From assembly GCA_949287505.1 (NCBI GenBank), contig CASEGX010000063.1, positions 1-57,896 of the forward strand: a stretch of 57,896 bases of DNA, given 5' to 3'. The notes under the pieces are model-generated. The model searched no databases and had not been told where the DNA came from. It worked only from the letters and a program-made list of their open reading frames with translations. Below, piece after piece: positions 16,501 through 24,696 of this stretch. Positions within the stretch are counted from its first letter, which is position 1. Each line of letters starts with the position of its first letter. This DNA is from an uncultured Spirochaetales bacterium. Its GTDB lineage: Bacteria; Spirochaetota; Spirochaetia; Sphaerochaetales; Sphaerochaetaceae. The position numbers and the translations under genes are program-made.

Positions 16501-16681
16501 ATAGTCTCACCTGATGGAACAAACAAAGTTCTGTTATGCATTTTTGAAAAAGAAATTCAACAGAATAGATATATGGCCACTAATCTGTTGACGATTTCAT
16601 TGGTATCAGATTCTGTTCACTTAATATGGAATCCGTCATTGTTGTAATAACCCCCGATTCAGCGGAAGATGACCCCTTGGG
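16501..16681. other. Intergenic sequence within the island
   Basis: No convincing gene. A short open frame beginning ATG near 16626 (about 32 codons) is out of frame with the remnant that follows. The DNA appears to be decayed coding sequence. Confidence 0.4.
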
Positions 16682-16912
16682 CATGCTCCAAAGAATCAAG
16701 CAAATCCAAACAGTGGCATTGTAAATGGCACTGTAAAAGAGCAGATCAAGGATATTCTGAGAAAAGCTCCAGAGTCAACATATGCAGACATCGCTGATGT
16801 AACGGGAGTAAGCAGGAGAATTATTGCCAGGACTATTGGTAAAATGACAAAGGACGGCGAACTAAGGCGAGAAGGTTCCGATAAGAAAGGAACATGGGTT
16901 GTATTGAAATAA
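16682..16912 (+). pseudogene. Remnant of a RecG-like/AlbA-domain protein C-terminal winged helix
   Basis: Open frame of 76 codons with no start codon. Its C-terminal half reads as a winged helix-turn-helix: VTGVSRRIIARTIGKMTKDGEL then GSDKKGTWVVLK and a stop. This ending, including GSDKKG, is typical of putative ATP-dependent DNA helicase/AlbA_2 transcriptional regulators, whose ATPase-like N-terminal part (several hundred residues) is absent here. It is therefore a truncated gene, presumably left by decay of island cargo. Confidence 0.55.
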
Positions 16913-17025
16913 TTATTGGAGCATGGTGTGGAGTTTTACCCTGATTGGTTTAGCGTACATGATAGGCTGAATGGTAGGGTTTCCACTTTTTCCCGCTTTT
17001 TACAGGTACTTGGCATTTTTCAAAA

Positions 17026-17056
17026 AAATATCTCTAGGCAGAACCTAGAGATATTT
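17026..17056 (-). terminator. Terminator of tRNA-Asp
   Basis: Perfect 13-bp stem AAATATCTCTAGG (17026-17038) / CCTAGAGATATTT (17044-17056) with a 5-nt loop. On the minus strand it is followed by seven T (17028-17022). It starts three bases after the tRNA 3' end. Confidence 0.9.
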
Positions 17057-17057
17057 C

Positions 17058-17072
17058 TTCGTGAGAGACGGG
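17058..17072 (-). repeat. Proximal copy of tRNA-Asp 3' end (att-like)
   Basis: Fifteen bases identical to 14932-14946. This copy covers the acceptor strand and start of the T arm of the intact tRNA-Asp gene plus two flanking bases. Confidence 0.6.
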
Positions 17073-17133
17073 GCTCGAACCCGCGATCTCCGGCGTGACA
17101 GGCCAGCGCGATAACCAGCTTCGCTACTCCCAC
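17060..17133 (-). tRNA. tRNA-Asp (GTC)
   Basis: 74 nt without encoded CCA. Acceptor stem GTGGGAG/CTCTCAC (one G-T pair), discriminator G. The anticodon stem CTGGC/GCCGG encloses loop CTGTCAC, giving anticodon GTC. The T-loop TTCGAGC is present. Its own promoter and terminator flank it, and its 3' end is the apparent integration site of the neighbouring island. Confidence 0.95.
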
Positions 17134-17144
17134 AAGCGATGTCT

Positions 17145-17173
17145 ATTTTGCAGAAAACAGTAGTGTCTGTCAA
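17145..17173 (-). promoter_or_regulatory. Promoter of tRNA-Asp
   Basis: On the minus strand a perfect TTGACA -35 (17173-17168), 17-bp spacer and CAAAAT -10 (17150-17145), about 12 bases before the tRNA 5' end. Confidence 0.75.
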
Positions 17174-17203
17174 CTGTTTAAGAAAAAATTATTTCATATT
17201 TTT

Positions 17204-18049
17204 CTATTTCTTTATATTCAAAGAATTAATCGTTAAGATGTTCCTGAATACATTGAAATTGTTATCAGTCATCGATGATGTGAATATTGCAAATTCAACA
17301 ATTCTGAAAACATTTTCATACTTTTCTTGGACTTTCCTGAAGCATTCAGCGACAAGCTGAGGTGGATTATGAAATGCTCCACACCCGAATGCTCCAAGTA
17401 TAAGAACCTCTGTATTATGAATAGCGGCTATTGCGTATATCCTTTCTATTCGCTTCTCGATAATCCTTTTGATTTCTTCTTGTCTCTCCGGCTGCATCGT
17501 CTCCCATCTTTCCATCGTAAGATTGGGTGCGGCTGCAGTAATCACATCAGCTTTGAACCAGTTTCCCTTATCCATCATTTCAGGTATTGCTGTATCACTC
17601 TTGAAAAACAGAATGTCAGGTGTGAAGATCATCATATCCGAGTATGTGCAGGATAGGTGAGCTCTGTGATAAGCATAATATGGCGCAGCTTTCATATTGT
17701 CTTTCAGAGCGGGGTAGAGAGTGGATATCCTGCAGAGGCTTTCTTCCTGTGCACTGCTTCCTGTCAATACACCACCTCCGGGAGTCCATGCAGATGCAAA
17801 ATTGAGAATGGTTACTTTCTTCCCATGATAACCTGAGGCAGCCTCTGCTGTGCGTTTGTTTGATACGATGATTTCAGTTCCATTGTATTTCATGTGTGGT
17901 GTACCTAGTCCGGCTTCAGGAGGATAAAGCACAGTCCGTTCGATTGATGAATACAGACTTGTCTTCAATGTATCATTGCTTTCAATGCGTCGGAGCGTAT
18001 CTGCAAAAACATTGCGGTTGGTGATCCTGATTTCTTCTCTAGACATCAT
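17204..18049 (-). CDS. TIGR02452 family microbial poly(ADP-ribose) glycohydrolase-like protein
   Basis: 281 residues of the bacterial PARG/DUF2263 macrodomain-type family (TIGR02452), which removes ADP-ribose from proteins or cuts ADP-ribose chains. The catalytic signature PGGGVLTGSSAQEE (GGG then QEE with the catalytic Glu pair) is intact near residues 91-104, followed by ESLCRIS, YPAL and the C-terminal LGAFGCGAFHNPP ligand loop. A perfect TATAAT ends seven bases before the first of two adjacent ATG codons, and no ribosome site is present, so the mRNA is probably leaderless. Divergent from the MATE gene, with which it shares a 57-bp promoter region. Confidence 0.88.
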   Translation of the reverse strand: MMSREEIRITNRNVFADTLRRIESNDTLKTSLYSSIERTVLYPPEAGLGTPHMKYNGTEIIVSNKRTAEAASGYHGKKVTILNFASAWTPGGGVLTGSSAQEESLCRISTLYPALKDNMKAAPYYAYHRAHLSCTYSDMMIFTPDILFFKSDTAIPEMMDKGNWFKADVITAAAPNLTMERWETMQPERQEEIKRIIEKRIERIYAIAAIHNTEVLILGAFGCGAFHNPPQLVAECFRKVQEKYENVFRIVEFAIFTSSMTDNNFNVFRNILTINSLNIKK

Positions 18050-18056
18050 AAATATG

Positions 18057-18094
18057 ATTATAGCTATTGTTTTTTATCAGATAACAGATATAAC
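18057..18094. promoter_or_regulatory. Divergent promoters between PARG-like and MATE genes
   Basis: Leftward: TATAAT on the minus strand at 18062-18057, seven bases from the ATG. Rightward: TTGTTT (18067-18072), 16-bp spacer, TATAAC (18089-18094), twelve bases before the MATE ATG. The two promoters nearly abut, so they may compete. Confidence 0.55.
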
Positions 18095-18106
18095 TGAATT
18101 AAGCCC

Positions 18107-19468
18107 ATGAACAGATCATCTACAGATTTCACGAAAGGTCCTATCAGAAAGAACCTTGTGCTGTTTGCGATACCTTTACTGCTCTCGAATCTCTTTCAGC
18201 AGCTTTATAATGCTGCAGATTCCGTGATCGTTGGTAATTTTGTCGGAGCAGAGGCTCTTGCTGCAGTCTCATCGTCCACACCTCTTATCAATCTGATGGT
18301 GGGATTTTTTAATGGAATGGCTATCGGTGCCGGAGTCGTTATTGCCCGGTTCTTCGGTGCTCGTGACATGGAGAAGCTCAGAAAAGCCATTCATACCGAT
18401 ATCGCACTTGGTCTGATATGCGGTATCATCCTTGTTATATTCGGTACGATTTTCACGCCTGTCATTCTCCGCTGGATGCAGACACCTGATGATATACTTC
18501 CGCAGAGCATTGAATATTTCCGCATATATTCAATGGGCATTCTTTTTTCAGTTCTTTACAACATAATGATGGGAATAATGAATGCAATCGGTGATAGCCG
18601 TCATCCGCTTTATTATCTCATCCTCTCCTCAGTCGTTAATATATTCCTTGATCTTTTCCTTGTCGGTGTTGTTGGGCTTGGTGTAGGCGGAGCTGCTTTC
18701 GCAACAATAATGTCTCAGGCAGTAAGTTCTATTCTGTGTCTGAGAAAACTTATGAAAGATGACACGGAATATAAGGTGCGTATAAGGGATATCAGGCTGG
18801 ATAGGATGATGCTGAAGAATATCATTTCATTTGGCCTGCCATCCGGAGTTCAGAATTCAGTCATCAATTTCGCGAATATTATTGTCCAGACGAATATAAA
18901 CACATTCGCCTCGGCTGCGGTGGCCGGAAGTGGTGCATACTCGAAGATTGAGGCATTCGCATTCCTTCCGATAACTAGCTTCTCTTTAAGTCTGACGACA
19001 TTTGTAGGCCAGAATCTGGGAGCAGGAGAGTATGAAAGAGCGAAGAAGGGAGCTGTATTTGGCATTATCTGTTCTGTGACTATGGCAGAGCTGATAGGGC
19101 TTTTTATTTTCCTTGCATCTCCTCTTCTTGTCTCTCTATTCAATGCAACACCGGAGGTCATAGAATTCGGAGTCAGACAAGCCCATATTGAAGCTCTTTT
19201 CTACGGGCTTCTTGCTTCATCCCATTGCATAGCTGGAATACTCAGAGGTGCAGGGAAGGCTACTGTCCCTATGTTCATTATGCTTGGATCCTGGTGTATT
19301 TTCAGAGTGTCTTATATCACCGTTGCTCTTCTTTTCGTGCATAAGATCGAAATAGTCTACTCAGCATATCCGATTACGTGGTTCATATCTTCTGTAATAT
19401 TCGTTTTCTATTTGCTTCACGCTGACTGGCTTCATGCACTGGAGAAACGGAAACATCCTATTTCTTGA
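18107..19468 (+). CDS. MATE family efflux transporter
   Basis: 453-residue inner-membrane multidrug/toxin extrusion transporter with twelve predicted membrane segments in two halves. Typical opening LFAIPLLLSNLFQQLYNAADS, then VGNFVGAEALAAVSSS, and in the second half SGVQNSVINFANIIVQ and FVGQNLGAGEYERAKKG. It exports organic cations, drugs or metabolites in exchange for Na+ or H+. It has a short leader of about six bases and no clear ribosome site. Transcribed just ahead of a two-component system but separated by a new promoter region. Confidence 0.94.
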   Translation: MNRSSTDFTKGPIRKNLVLFAIPLLLSNLFQQLYNAADSVIVGNFVGAEALAAVSSSTPLINLMVGFFNGMAIGAGVVIARFFGARDMEKLRKAIHTDIALGLICGIILVIFGTIFTPVILRWMQTPDDILPQSIEYFRIYSMGILFSVLYNIMMGIMNAIGDSRHPLYYLILSSVVNIFLDLFLVGVVGLGVGGAAFATIMSQAVSSILCLRKLMKDDTEYKVRIRDIRLDRMMLKNIISFGLPSGVQNSVINFANIIVQTNINTFASAAVAGSGAYSKIEAFAFLPITSFSLSLTTFVGQNLGAGEYERAKKGAVFGIICSVTMAELIGLFIFLASPLLVSLFNATPEVIEFGVRQAHIEALFYGLLASSHCIAGILRGAGKATVPMFIMLGSWCIFRVSYITVALLFVHKIEIVYSAYPITWFISSVIFVFYLLHADWLHALEKRKHPIS

Positions 19469-19505
19469 TATTGATTCCAGAACGATTAATGTTTTCGGGG
19501 AACTC

Positions 19506-19523
19506 TAATCTTTTCTTAATCTT
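19506..19523 (+). promoter_or_regulatory. Direct repeat upstream of two-component operon
   Basis: Two copies of TAATCTT (19506-19512 and 19517-19523), 11 bp start to start, just upstream of the response regulator. OmpR-family regulators usually bind such direct repeats on one DNA face, so this may be an autoregulatory site. Confidence 0.4.
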
Positions 19524-19553
19524 CTTGTGCAATAATTGAATATGGAGATGATT

Positions 19554-20234
19554 ATGCGTGTCCTTATAGCAGAAAATGAGAAAGAACTTAACAATATAAT
19601 CGCAAAAAGACTTTCTGATGATAACTATGCAGTTGACAGTGTTTATGACGGAAAGAGTGCACTGGAATACATGCTTGAAGTGCAATATGACATAGTCATT
19701 CTGGATGTGATGATGCCGCTTATGGATGGATTTGAAGTGCTGAACAAATACAGAGCTGAAGGGGGAACGGCTCCTGTTCTGTTCCTGACTGCAAGGGATG
19801 CTGTTTCCGACCGTGTCCGTGGCCTTGACAGCGGCGCTGATGATTATCTTGTCAAACCATTTTCCTTTCAGGAACTTCTTGCGCGTATGAGAGTCCTGTT
19901 GAGAAGACGTGTTGTGGATAGCAGATCCTCTCTCATTCAGATCTCAGATCTTTCTCTTGATACTGCTTCACGCAAGGTTTCGAGGGGTGGTCGGCCAATA
20001 GAGCTTAGTTCTAAAGAATTCTCCATCCTCGAGCTTCTGATGAGAAATGCAGGGATTGTATTGAGCCGGGAGAATATAAGAGAGCACATCTGGTCATGGG
20101 ACTATGATGGTGAATCGAATGTTGTCGATGTCTATATAAGATATCTCAGAAAAAAGATTGATGATGGTGCGGATGAGAAACTGATTCATACAATCCGCGG
20201 TGCTGGTTATATGATAGAAGGAAGGTCTCTATGA
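19554..20234 (+). CDS. OmpR-family response regulator
   Basis: 226 residues: receiver domain 1-115 with acidic pocket, phospho-acceptor Asp in VILDVMMP, Thr in FLTARD and Lys in LVKPF; C-terminal winged-helix DNA-binding domain from about 128 with ELSSKEFSILELLM and VVDVYIRYLRKKID. The ATG at 19554 has a GGAG site seven bases upstream and is preferred over the upstream TTG at 19536. Overlaps the histidine kinase start by four bases. Likely controls its own operon and unknown envelope or transport genes. Confidence 0.95.
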   Translation: MRVLIAENEKELNNIIAKRLSDDNYAVDSVYDGKSALEYMLEVQYDIVILDVMMPLMDGFEVLNKYRAEGGTAPVLFLTARDAVSDRVRGLDSGADDYLVKPFSFQELLARMRVLLRRRVVDSRSSLIQISDLSLDTASRKVSRGGRPIELSSKEFSILELLMRNAGIVLSRENIREHIWSWDYDGESNVVDVYIRYLRKKIDDGADEKLIHTIRGAGYMIEGRSL

Positions 20235-21556
20235 CAATAAAGAAACGCATAGTTATCTGGTACACGATATGGATGTCCTTCCTTGTGATTGTGACTCTGG
20301 TAATCCTGCTCTCTGGCAGCGGTATGCTGGTGCGCCGGGAGGCGATTGCGGATCTTGAAGAAGCCGTGAATGATGCTGCGGAGGATATCTGGATAAGAAA
20401 TGGCAGGGTTATCACGGATGATGTCTCATTCTTCGATGATGGTGCCTATATATCAATCTGGGATAAGTCAGGAATGCTTGAGGGTCGGTTCCCTGAAGAT
20501 GCGCCGAGTGCTGAATTCCAGAATGGCGTCATCCAGAATCCTCAGGGCGAAAGCGGTGCCTGGTATTATCTTGATATAGAGATAGGAAATGGTATTTTCG
20601 TCCGAGGTGTTGCAAGATCCTATGATGTCGGGCTCTTTGTATCCTCTATGCAGATTCTTATATTCATTCTTCTTCCTGTCTTGGTCCTGCTTGCTGCTCT
20701 TGGTGGCTATTACATTGTGAGACGATCTTTCAAACCTGCGGAGAAAGTAATCAGGACAGCAGAAGAGATTGCTGATTCCGATGATCTTTCTAAACGCATC
20801 GCACTTGGTGATGGGAGTGATGAGATCCATCAGATGGCTACTGCTTTTGACAATATGCTCGAAAGGATTGAAGCCGCATTTGAAAAAGAAAAGCAATTCA
20901 CGTCCGATGCTTCTCATGAGCTTCGTACCCCGATTGCCGTTATTCTTGCAGAATCAGAATATGCCGGTGGCCATATCGATGATTGCAAGAAGATGGAGGA
21001 GGCTTTTTCTGTAATCTCCAAACAGGCTGCCAAGATGTCAAATCTTGTGTCTGAACTTCTGATGCTGGCCCGCTCCGACAAGGGGACGTTGCATCTGCAT
21101 CCTGAGAGCTTTGACCTCGGCGAGCTTGGGGAAATGGTTGTATCGACATTGGAGGAGAAGGCTTCTTGTAAGAACATCCTGCTGTCTGTCAAAGCCGCAC
21201 CAGGCGTTGTTGTCACTGCCGATCAGGGGATGATAGCACGCGTGATGATAAACTTTGTCTCAAATGCCATCACATATGGCAGGGATGGTGGCTGGGTCAT
21301 ACTGCGGATTGCTGAAAGAAACGGATTTGCCGTGATTGAGGCTGAGGATAATGGTATAGGTATCGATAAGACTCACATTGAAAGAATCTGGGACAGGTTC
21401 TATCAGGTAGATCCGTCACGGAGTGATAATTCCTCTGGCGCGGGACTTGGACTTTCAATTGCAAAAGAGATAATCATAGCCCATGGCGGCCATGTTTCAG
21501 TGGAAAGCATTATTGGTCAGGGAAGCACATTCCGGGCAGAGCTGCCTATGGGATAA
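20231..21556 (+). CDS. Sensor histidine kinase
   Basis: 441-residue inner-membrane kinase partner of the upstream regulator. Membrane segment near residues 10-30, a periplasmic sensor of about 110 residues, a second membrane segment around 140-165, HAMP linker, HisKA domain with SHELRTPI (phospho-His), and HATPase domain with N box FVSNAITYG, G1 EDNGIGI and G2 GAGLGLSIA. Architecture is the classical EnvZ/CusS-like type. Starts with ATGA overlap to the regulator stop. The stimulus is unknown. Confidence 0.95.
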   Translation: MTIKKRIVIWYTIWMSFLVIVTLVILLSGSGMLVRREAIADLEEAVNDAAEDIWIRNGRVITDDVSFFDDGAYISIWDKSGMLEGRFPEDAPSAEFQNGVIQNPQGESGAWYYLDIEIGNGIFVRGVARSYDVGLFVSSMQILIFILLPVLVLLAALGGYYIVRRSFKPAEKVIRTAEEIADSDDLSKRIALGDGSDEIHQMATAFDNMLERIEAAFEKEKQFTSDASHELRTPIAVILAESEYAGGHIDDCKKMEEAFSVISKQAAKMSNLVSELLMLARSDKGTLHLHPESFDLGELGEMVVSTLEEKASCKNILLSVKAAPGVVVTADQGMIARVMINFVSNAITYGRDGGWVILRIAERNGFAVIEAEDNGIGIDKTHIERIWDRFYQVDPSRSDNSSGAGLGLSIAKEIIIAHGGHVSVESIIGQGSTFRAELPMG

Positions 21557-21666
21557 TCATTTATCCTTTCCAATTCATCAGTTGAGGTCTTTCTTTTTCT
21601 GTAAATCGGATATTTGCTGCATCTTGCACTTCTTTTCTATTGACCCTCTGCAATCTATTCACTATT

Positions 21667-21699
21667 GTTTTTGACATAATTGGAAAATATGTCAAAAAC
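21667..21699. promoter_or_regulatory. 12-bp perfect inverted repeat, candidate operator
   Basis: GTTTTTGACATA (21667-21678) and TATGTCAAAAAC (21688-21699), a perfect dyad with a 9-bp spacer, immediately upstream of the ribosome site of the acyl-CoA ligase gene. The left arm contains TTGACA. Symmetry and length suit a dimeric repressor such as TetR or FadR type; no T-run follows, so it is not a terminator. Confidence 0.55.
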
Positions 21700-21714
21700 G
21701 TGGTGAGGAGAGAT

Positions 21715-23610
21715 ATGTTTACTACACTTGTGAAGATGTTTGACAGCATAGCGGAGAGAAATCCAGATGCTGTCGCGCAGATGGGAAAGACTGCAAAGGG
21801 TGCTTTTGTTCCCAAAACATATGGAGAGCTGCAGAATGAGGTCCGTAGTCTGGCTCTTGCCCTGATGGAGTATGGTGTCAGCCGTGGGGACTGCATCGGA
21901 ATCATAAGCGATAACCGGCCTGAATGGCTCGTTGCAGATCTTGCCGTTCTGTCTCTTGGCGCTGCGGATGTTCCAAGGGGACGGGATGCGATGCCTTATG
22001 AGGTTGAACACATCCTGTCAGTTACAGAGACTCGTCTTGCATTTGCCGAGAATGAGGAGCAGAAGAGCAAGATTCTATCTCTTTCTTCCAGCCTGCCATC
22101 GCTAAAGACGATAATCGTATTCGATGGAGAAGAAGGAGATTTTGATGGAATCAGAGTTCTCAGCTACGCGAATGTCCTGGATGAGGGAAGGCGTATTCTT
22201 GAAAGCGGAGATGGAAAGGCAAGGATAGAGTGCGAGATTGATAAGGGGCGGGAAGATGACACAGCGACGATCATATTCACATCAGGTACGACAGGCTTGC
22301 CCAAAGGTGTAATGCTTTCCCATCGCAATATGGTATATCAGCTGGGAGAGATAGATAAGATTATTGATTTCAAGCCCGGCTGGAAGTGGCTTTCGGTCCT
22401 TCCTGTATGGCACTCGTTTGAACGCATCATCCAGTATGTCTCGATATATGAAACAGGTATTCTCGCGTATTCGAAACCGATTGGGAAAATCATGCTGACA
22501 GATCTTCTGAGGATAAATCCCGAACTAATGTGCTCTGTTCCGAGAATCTGGGAAACGGTTAAAAGCGGTGTCAATCAGGCGATGCGCTCAAAAACTCCTC
22601 TTGAAAGGAAGATGTTCTCCTTCTTCGTATCTGCTGCAAGAAAATACAGAAAGGCAGAAGATGCTGTGTTCGGACTCCGTCCAAGGTTCAAGGCCTCTTC
22701 AGATATTCCTGGAAAAATCATATGGTTTGTACCATACCTTATTCTTGGCCTTATATACAAAATCGGTGATAAACTGGCTTTCCGTCAGATAAAGGATAAA
22801 TTCGGTACATCATTCATTGCTGGAATCTCTGGAGGAGGGTCCATGAGCAAGGATGTGGAGGATTTCTTCTCAGCTATAGGCGTCAAACTCCTGAATGGCT
22901 ATGGAATGACAGAAACCGCTCCTGTCATCGGTGTCCAGAGCTATCCTCACTCTATCCGGGGTTTCATGCATCCGTTTGCCGGTACAGAGCTGAAAGTAAT
23001 AAGCACCGAAGATGGTCATGTGCTTCCTCCCGGGGAGAAAGGTGAGCTTCTGGTCAGAGGTCCTCAGATCATGAAAGGATATTACAATGATCCAGAGCGG
23101 ACTGCACGTATCATAGACAGTGAGGGCTTCCTTCATACCGGAGATCTTGCAATCCTGGAGTATCGTGGTGATTTTGCGATTGTTGGAAGAGTCAAGGATA
23201 CGATCGTTCTTTCCGGTGGAGAGAATATTGAACCTGTTCCTATTGAAGCCTCATTGCAGGAAAGTGAGTATATCTCTCAGGCTGTCGTTGTCGGGCAGGA
23301 TGAGAAGTATCTTGGTGCGCTTATTGTTCCTGATGACAAGAGCATAGAACGCTACCTGAAGGATAATCATGTTCCATATATAAGCAGAACAGGTCTTTGT
23401 GATATGGAGGAGGTCAAGCATCTCATAGCCTCTGAAATAATGCGTCTGGTGTCAAAAGAGCGTGGATTCAAGACATTTGAGCAGGTTTCCAGGTTCGTTA
23501 TGCTTCCAGAAGCCTTCCAGGTTGGAAGAGAGCTTTCTGCCAAGCAGGAAGTGAAGAGAACTGAAATACAGAAGCTCTACAAGAAAGAGATTGAGTCTTT
23601 GTTCAGGTAA
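21715..23610 (+). CDS. Long-chain acyl-CoA synthetase (AMP-forming)
   Basis: 631 residues of the ANL adenylating superfamily, activating fatty acids to acyl-CoA through an acyl-AMP. P-loop IIFTSGTTGLPKG near residues 184-196, GYGMTETAP (A5), HTGDLAILE (A7) and GRVKDTIVLSGGENIEP (A8) are present, with a C-terminal catalytic Lys region QEVKRTEIQKLY. Length fits the spirochaete/Bacteroidetes-like FadD type of 600-640 residues. ATG at 21715 with GAGGAG just upstream. A palindromic operator candidate lies in its leader. A second, shorter ligase occurs at 44953. Confidence 0.92.
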   Translation: MFTTLVKMFDSIAERNPDAVAQMGKTAKGAFVPKTYGELQNEVRSLALALMEYGVSRGDCIGIISDNRPEWLVADLAVLSLGAADVPRGRDAMPYEVEHILSVTETRLAFAENEEQKSKILSLSSSLPSLKTIIVFDGEEGDFDGIRVLSYANVLDEGRRILESGDGKARIECEIDKGREDDTATIIFTSGTTGLPKGVMLSHRNMVYQLGEIDKIIDFKPGWKWLSVLPVWHSFERIIQYVSIYETGILAYSKPIGKIMLTDLLRINPELMCSVPRIWETVKSGVNQAMRSKTPLERKMFSFFVSAARKYRKAEDAVFGLRPRFKASSDIPGKIIWFVPYLILGLIYKIGDKLAFRQIKDKFGTSFIAGISGGGSMSKDVEDFFSAIGVKLLNGYGMTETAPVIGVQSYPHSIRGFMHPFAGTELKVISTEDGHVLPPGEKGELLVRGPQIMKGYYNDPERTARIIDSEGFLHTGDLAILEYRGDFAIVGRVKDTIVLSGGENIEPVPIEASLQESEYISQAVVVGQDEKYLGALIVPDDKSIERYLKDNHVPYISRTGLCDMEEVKHLIASEIMRLVSKERGFKTFEQVSRFVMLPEAFQVGRELSAKQEVKRTEIQKLYKKEIESLFR

Positions 23611-23612
23611 TA

Positions 23613-23621
23613 TGCTATTAT
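23613..23621 (+). promoter_or_regulatory. Extended -10 promoter of mnmA
   Basis: TG at 23613-23614, one base, TATTAT at 23616-23621; the GTG start codon follows after six bases. It overlaps the end of the acyl-CoA ligase gene region. Confidence 0.6.
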
Positions 23622-23627
23622 GACGCT

Positions 23628-24695
23628 GTGAAAGTTCTTGTAGGAATGTCTGGAGGAATCGATTCCTCCGTTGCAGCGTATCTGCTGAAAAAAGAAGGAT
23701 ATGAGGTGGAAGGGATTACCATGCTCATCTGGAGACCTGATTCCCCATATCCTTCCGCAATGTCTTCAAACAGCTGTTACAGCCCGGATAAATCCAATGA
23801 TCTTGAGAAAATAAAAGAGATTTCTGAGAAAATCGGCATCCATCATCATGTGGTAGACTGCTCTGATTTCTTTGAAAGTGCTGTACTTGCAAATTTCAGG
23901 GCGGAGTATATGAATGGAAGAACTCCGAATCCCTGTATCTGGTGTAATCAGAAAGTTAAGTTCGGGGCTATGCTGGAATATGCAGCATCGGTTGTTCCCT
24001 TTGATTATTTCGCAACGGGACACTATTCAATGATCATGAAGCTTGCGAGTGGCCGTTACGCACTGCGAAGGGCGCGTGATGAGAAAAAGGATCAGAGCTA
24101 TTTCCTGTCACGGCTTTCGCAGAAACAGCTTTCATCCGTACTCTTTCCTCTCGGAGATTATCTGAAGTCCGAGGTCCGGGAGATTGATGAGGCGCTTGGT
24201 TTTCATGAGAAAGGACAGTCGGAAAGCCAGGATTTCTATGGCGGCGATTACTCAGACCTGCTGGAAGCTGATGACAGAAAAGGCGAGATTGTCTTTGAAG
24301 ATGGCTCTCATGCTGGTTATCACAATGGTTTCTGGCATTATACAATCGGACAGAGGAAGGGGCTTGGAATCGCATATTCAGAACCGCTGTACGTGGTTGC
24401 AACTGATCCTGAGAGGAATCTTGTCATTGTAGGTACTGAGAAAAGCACACATAGTTCTGTTGTGGACGCATCAGATGTCGTATATGGAGCCGCAGAGGAT
24501 TTCGAGGAAGATAAGATCTACAAAGTGAAAATCAGGAGCATGTCTGAGATGAAAGCAGCACATGCAGAGAAAACACCTGACGGCTTCCGCGTTTCGTTCC
24601 TTTCATATGTGAAAGGAGTCGCTCCCGGGCAGAGTGCTGTAATCTATGATGATGATACTGTTGTCGCTTCAGGAATCATCACAAAAGGGGAATAA
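23628..24695 (+). CDS. mnmA: tRNA-specific 2-thiouridylase MnmA
   Basis: 355-residue enzyme that thiolates U34 of Glu, Gln and Lys tRNAs. N-type ATP pyrophosphatase motif SGGIDSS near residue 9; NPCIWCNQKVKFG carries the catalytic Cys and a CxxC pair; ATGHY, DQSYFL and GQRKGLG follow. At the place of the second conserved Cys (usually within a CF segment) it reads ESQDFYGGDY, with Tyr. GTG start: an extended -10 (TG-C-TATTAT, 23616-23621) ends six bases before it and there is no ribosome site, so the mRNA is probably leaderless. Confidence 0.93.
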   Translation: MKVLVGMSGGIDSSVAAYLLKKEGYEVEGITMLIWRPDSPYPSAMSSNSCYSPDKSNDLEKIKEISEKIGIHHHVVDCSDFFESAVLANFRAEYMNGRTPNPCIWCNQKVKFGAMLEYAASVVPFDYFATGHYSMIMKLASGRYALRRARDEKKDQSYFLSRLSQKQLSSVLFPLGDYLKSEVREIDEALGFHEKGQSESQDFYGGDYSDLLEADDRKGEIVFEDGSHAGYHNGFWHYTIGQRKGLGIAYSEPLYVVATDPERNLVIVGTEKSTHSSVVDASDVVYGAAEDFEEDKIYKVKIRSMSEMKAAHAEKTPDGFRVSFLSYVKGVAPGQSAVIYDDDTVVASGIITKGE

Positions 24696-24696
24696 T

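Larger units (their letters stand above)
14932..17072. mobile_element. Small genomic island at tRNA-Asp carrying an Abi system
   Basis: About 2.1 kb bounded by a 15-nt direct repeat of the tRNA-Asp 3' end: 14932-14946 outside, 17058-17072 within the intact tRNA gene. Each copy is followed, in tRNA orientation, by its own hairpin terminator, as expected when an element inserts into the 3' end of a tRNA and brings a replacement end. Contents are the Abi_2 gene with its upstream structured RNA and a DNA-binding-domain remnant. No integrase remains, so it is a degenerate or satellite element. The inference rests on the repeat, position and base composition. Confidence 0.55.
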
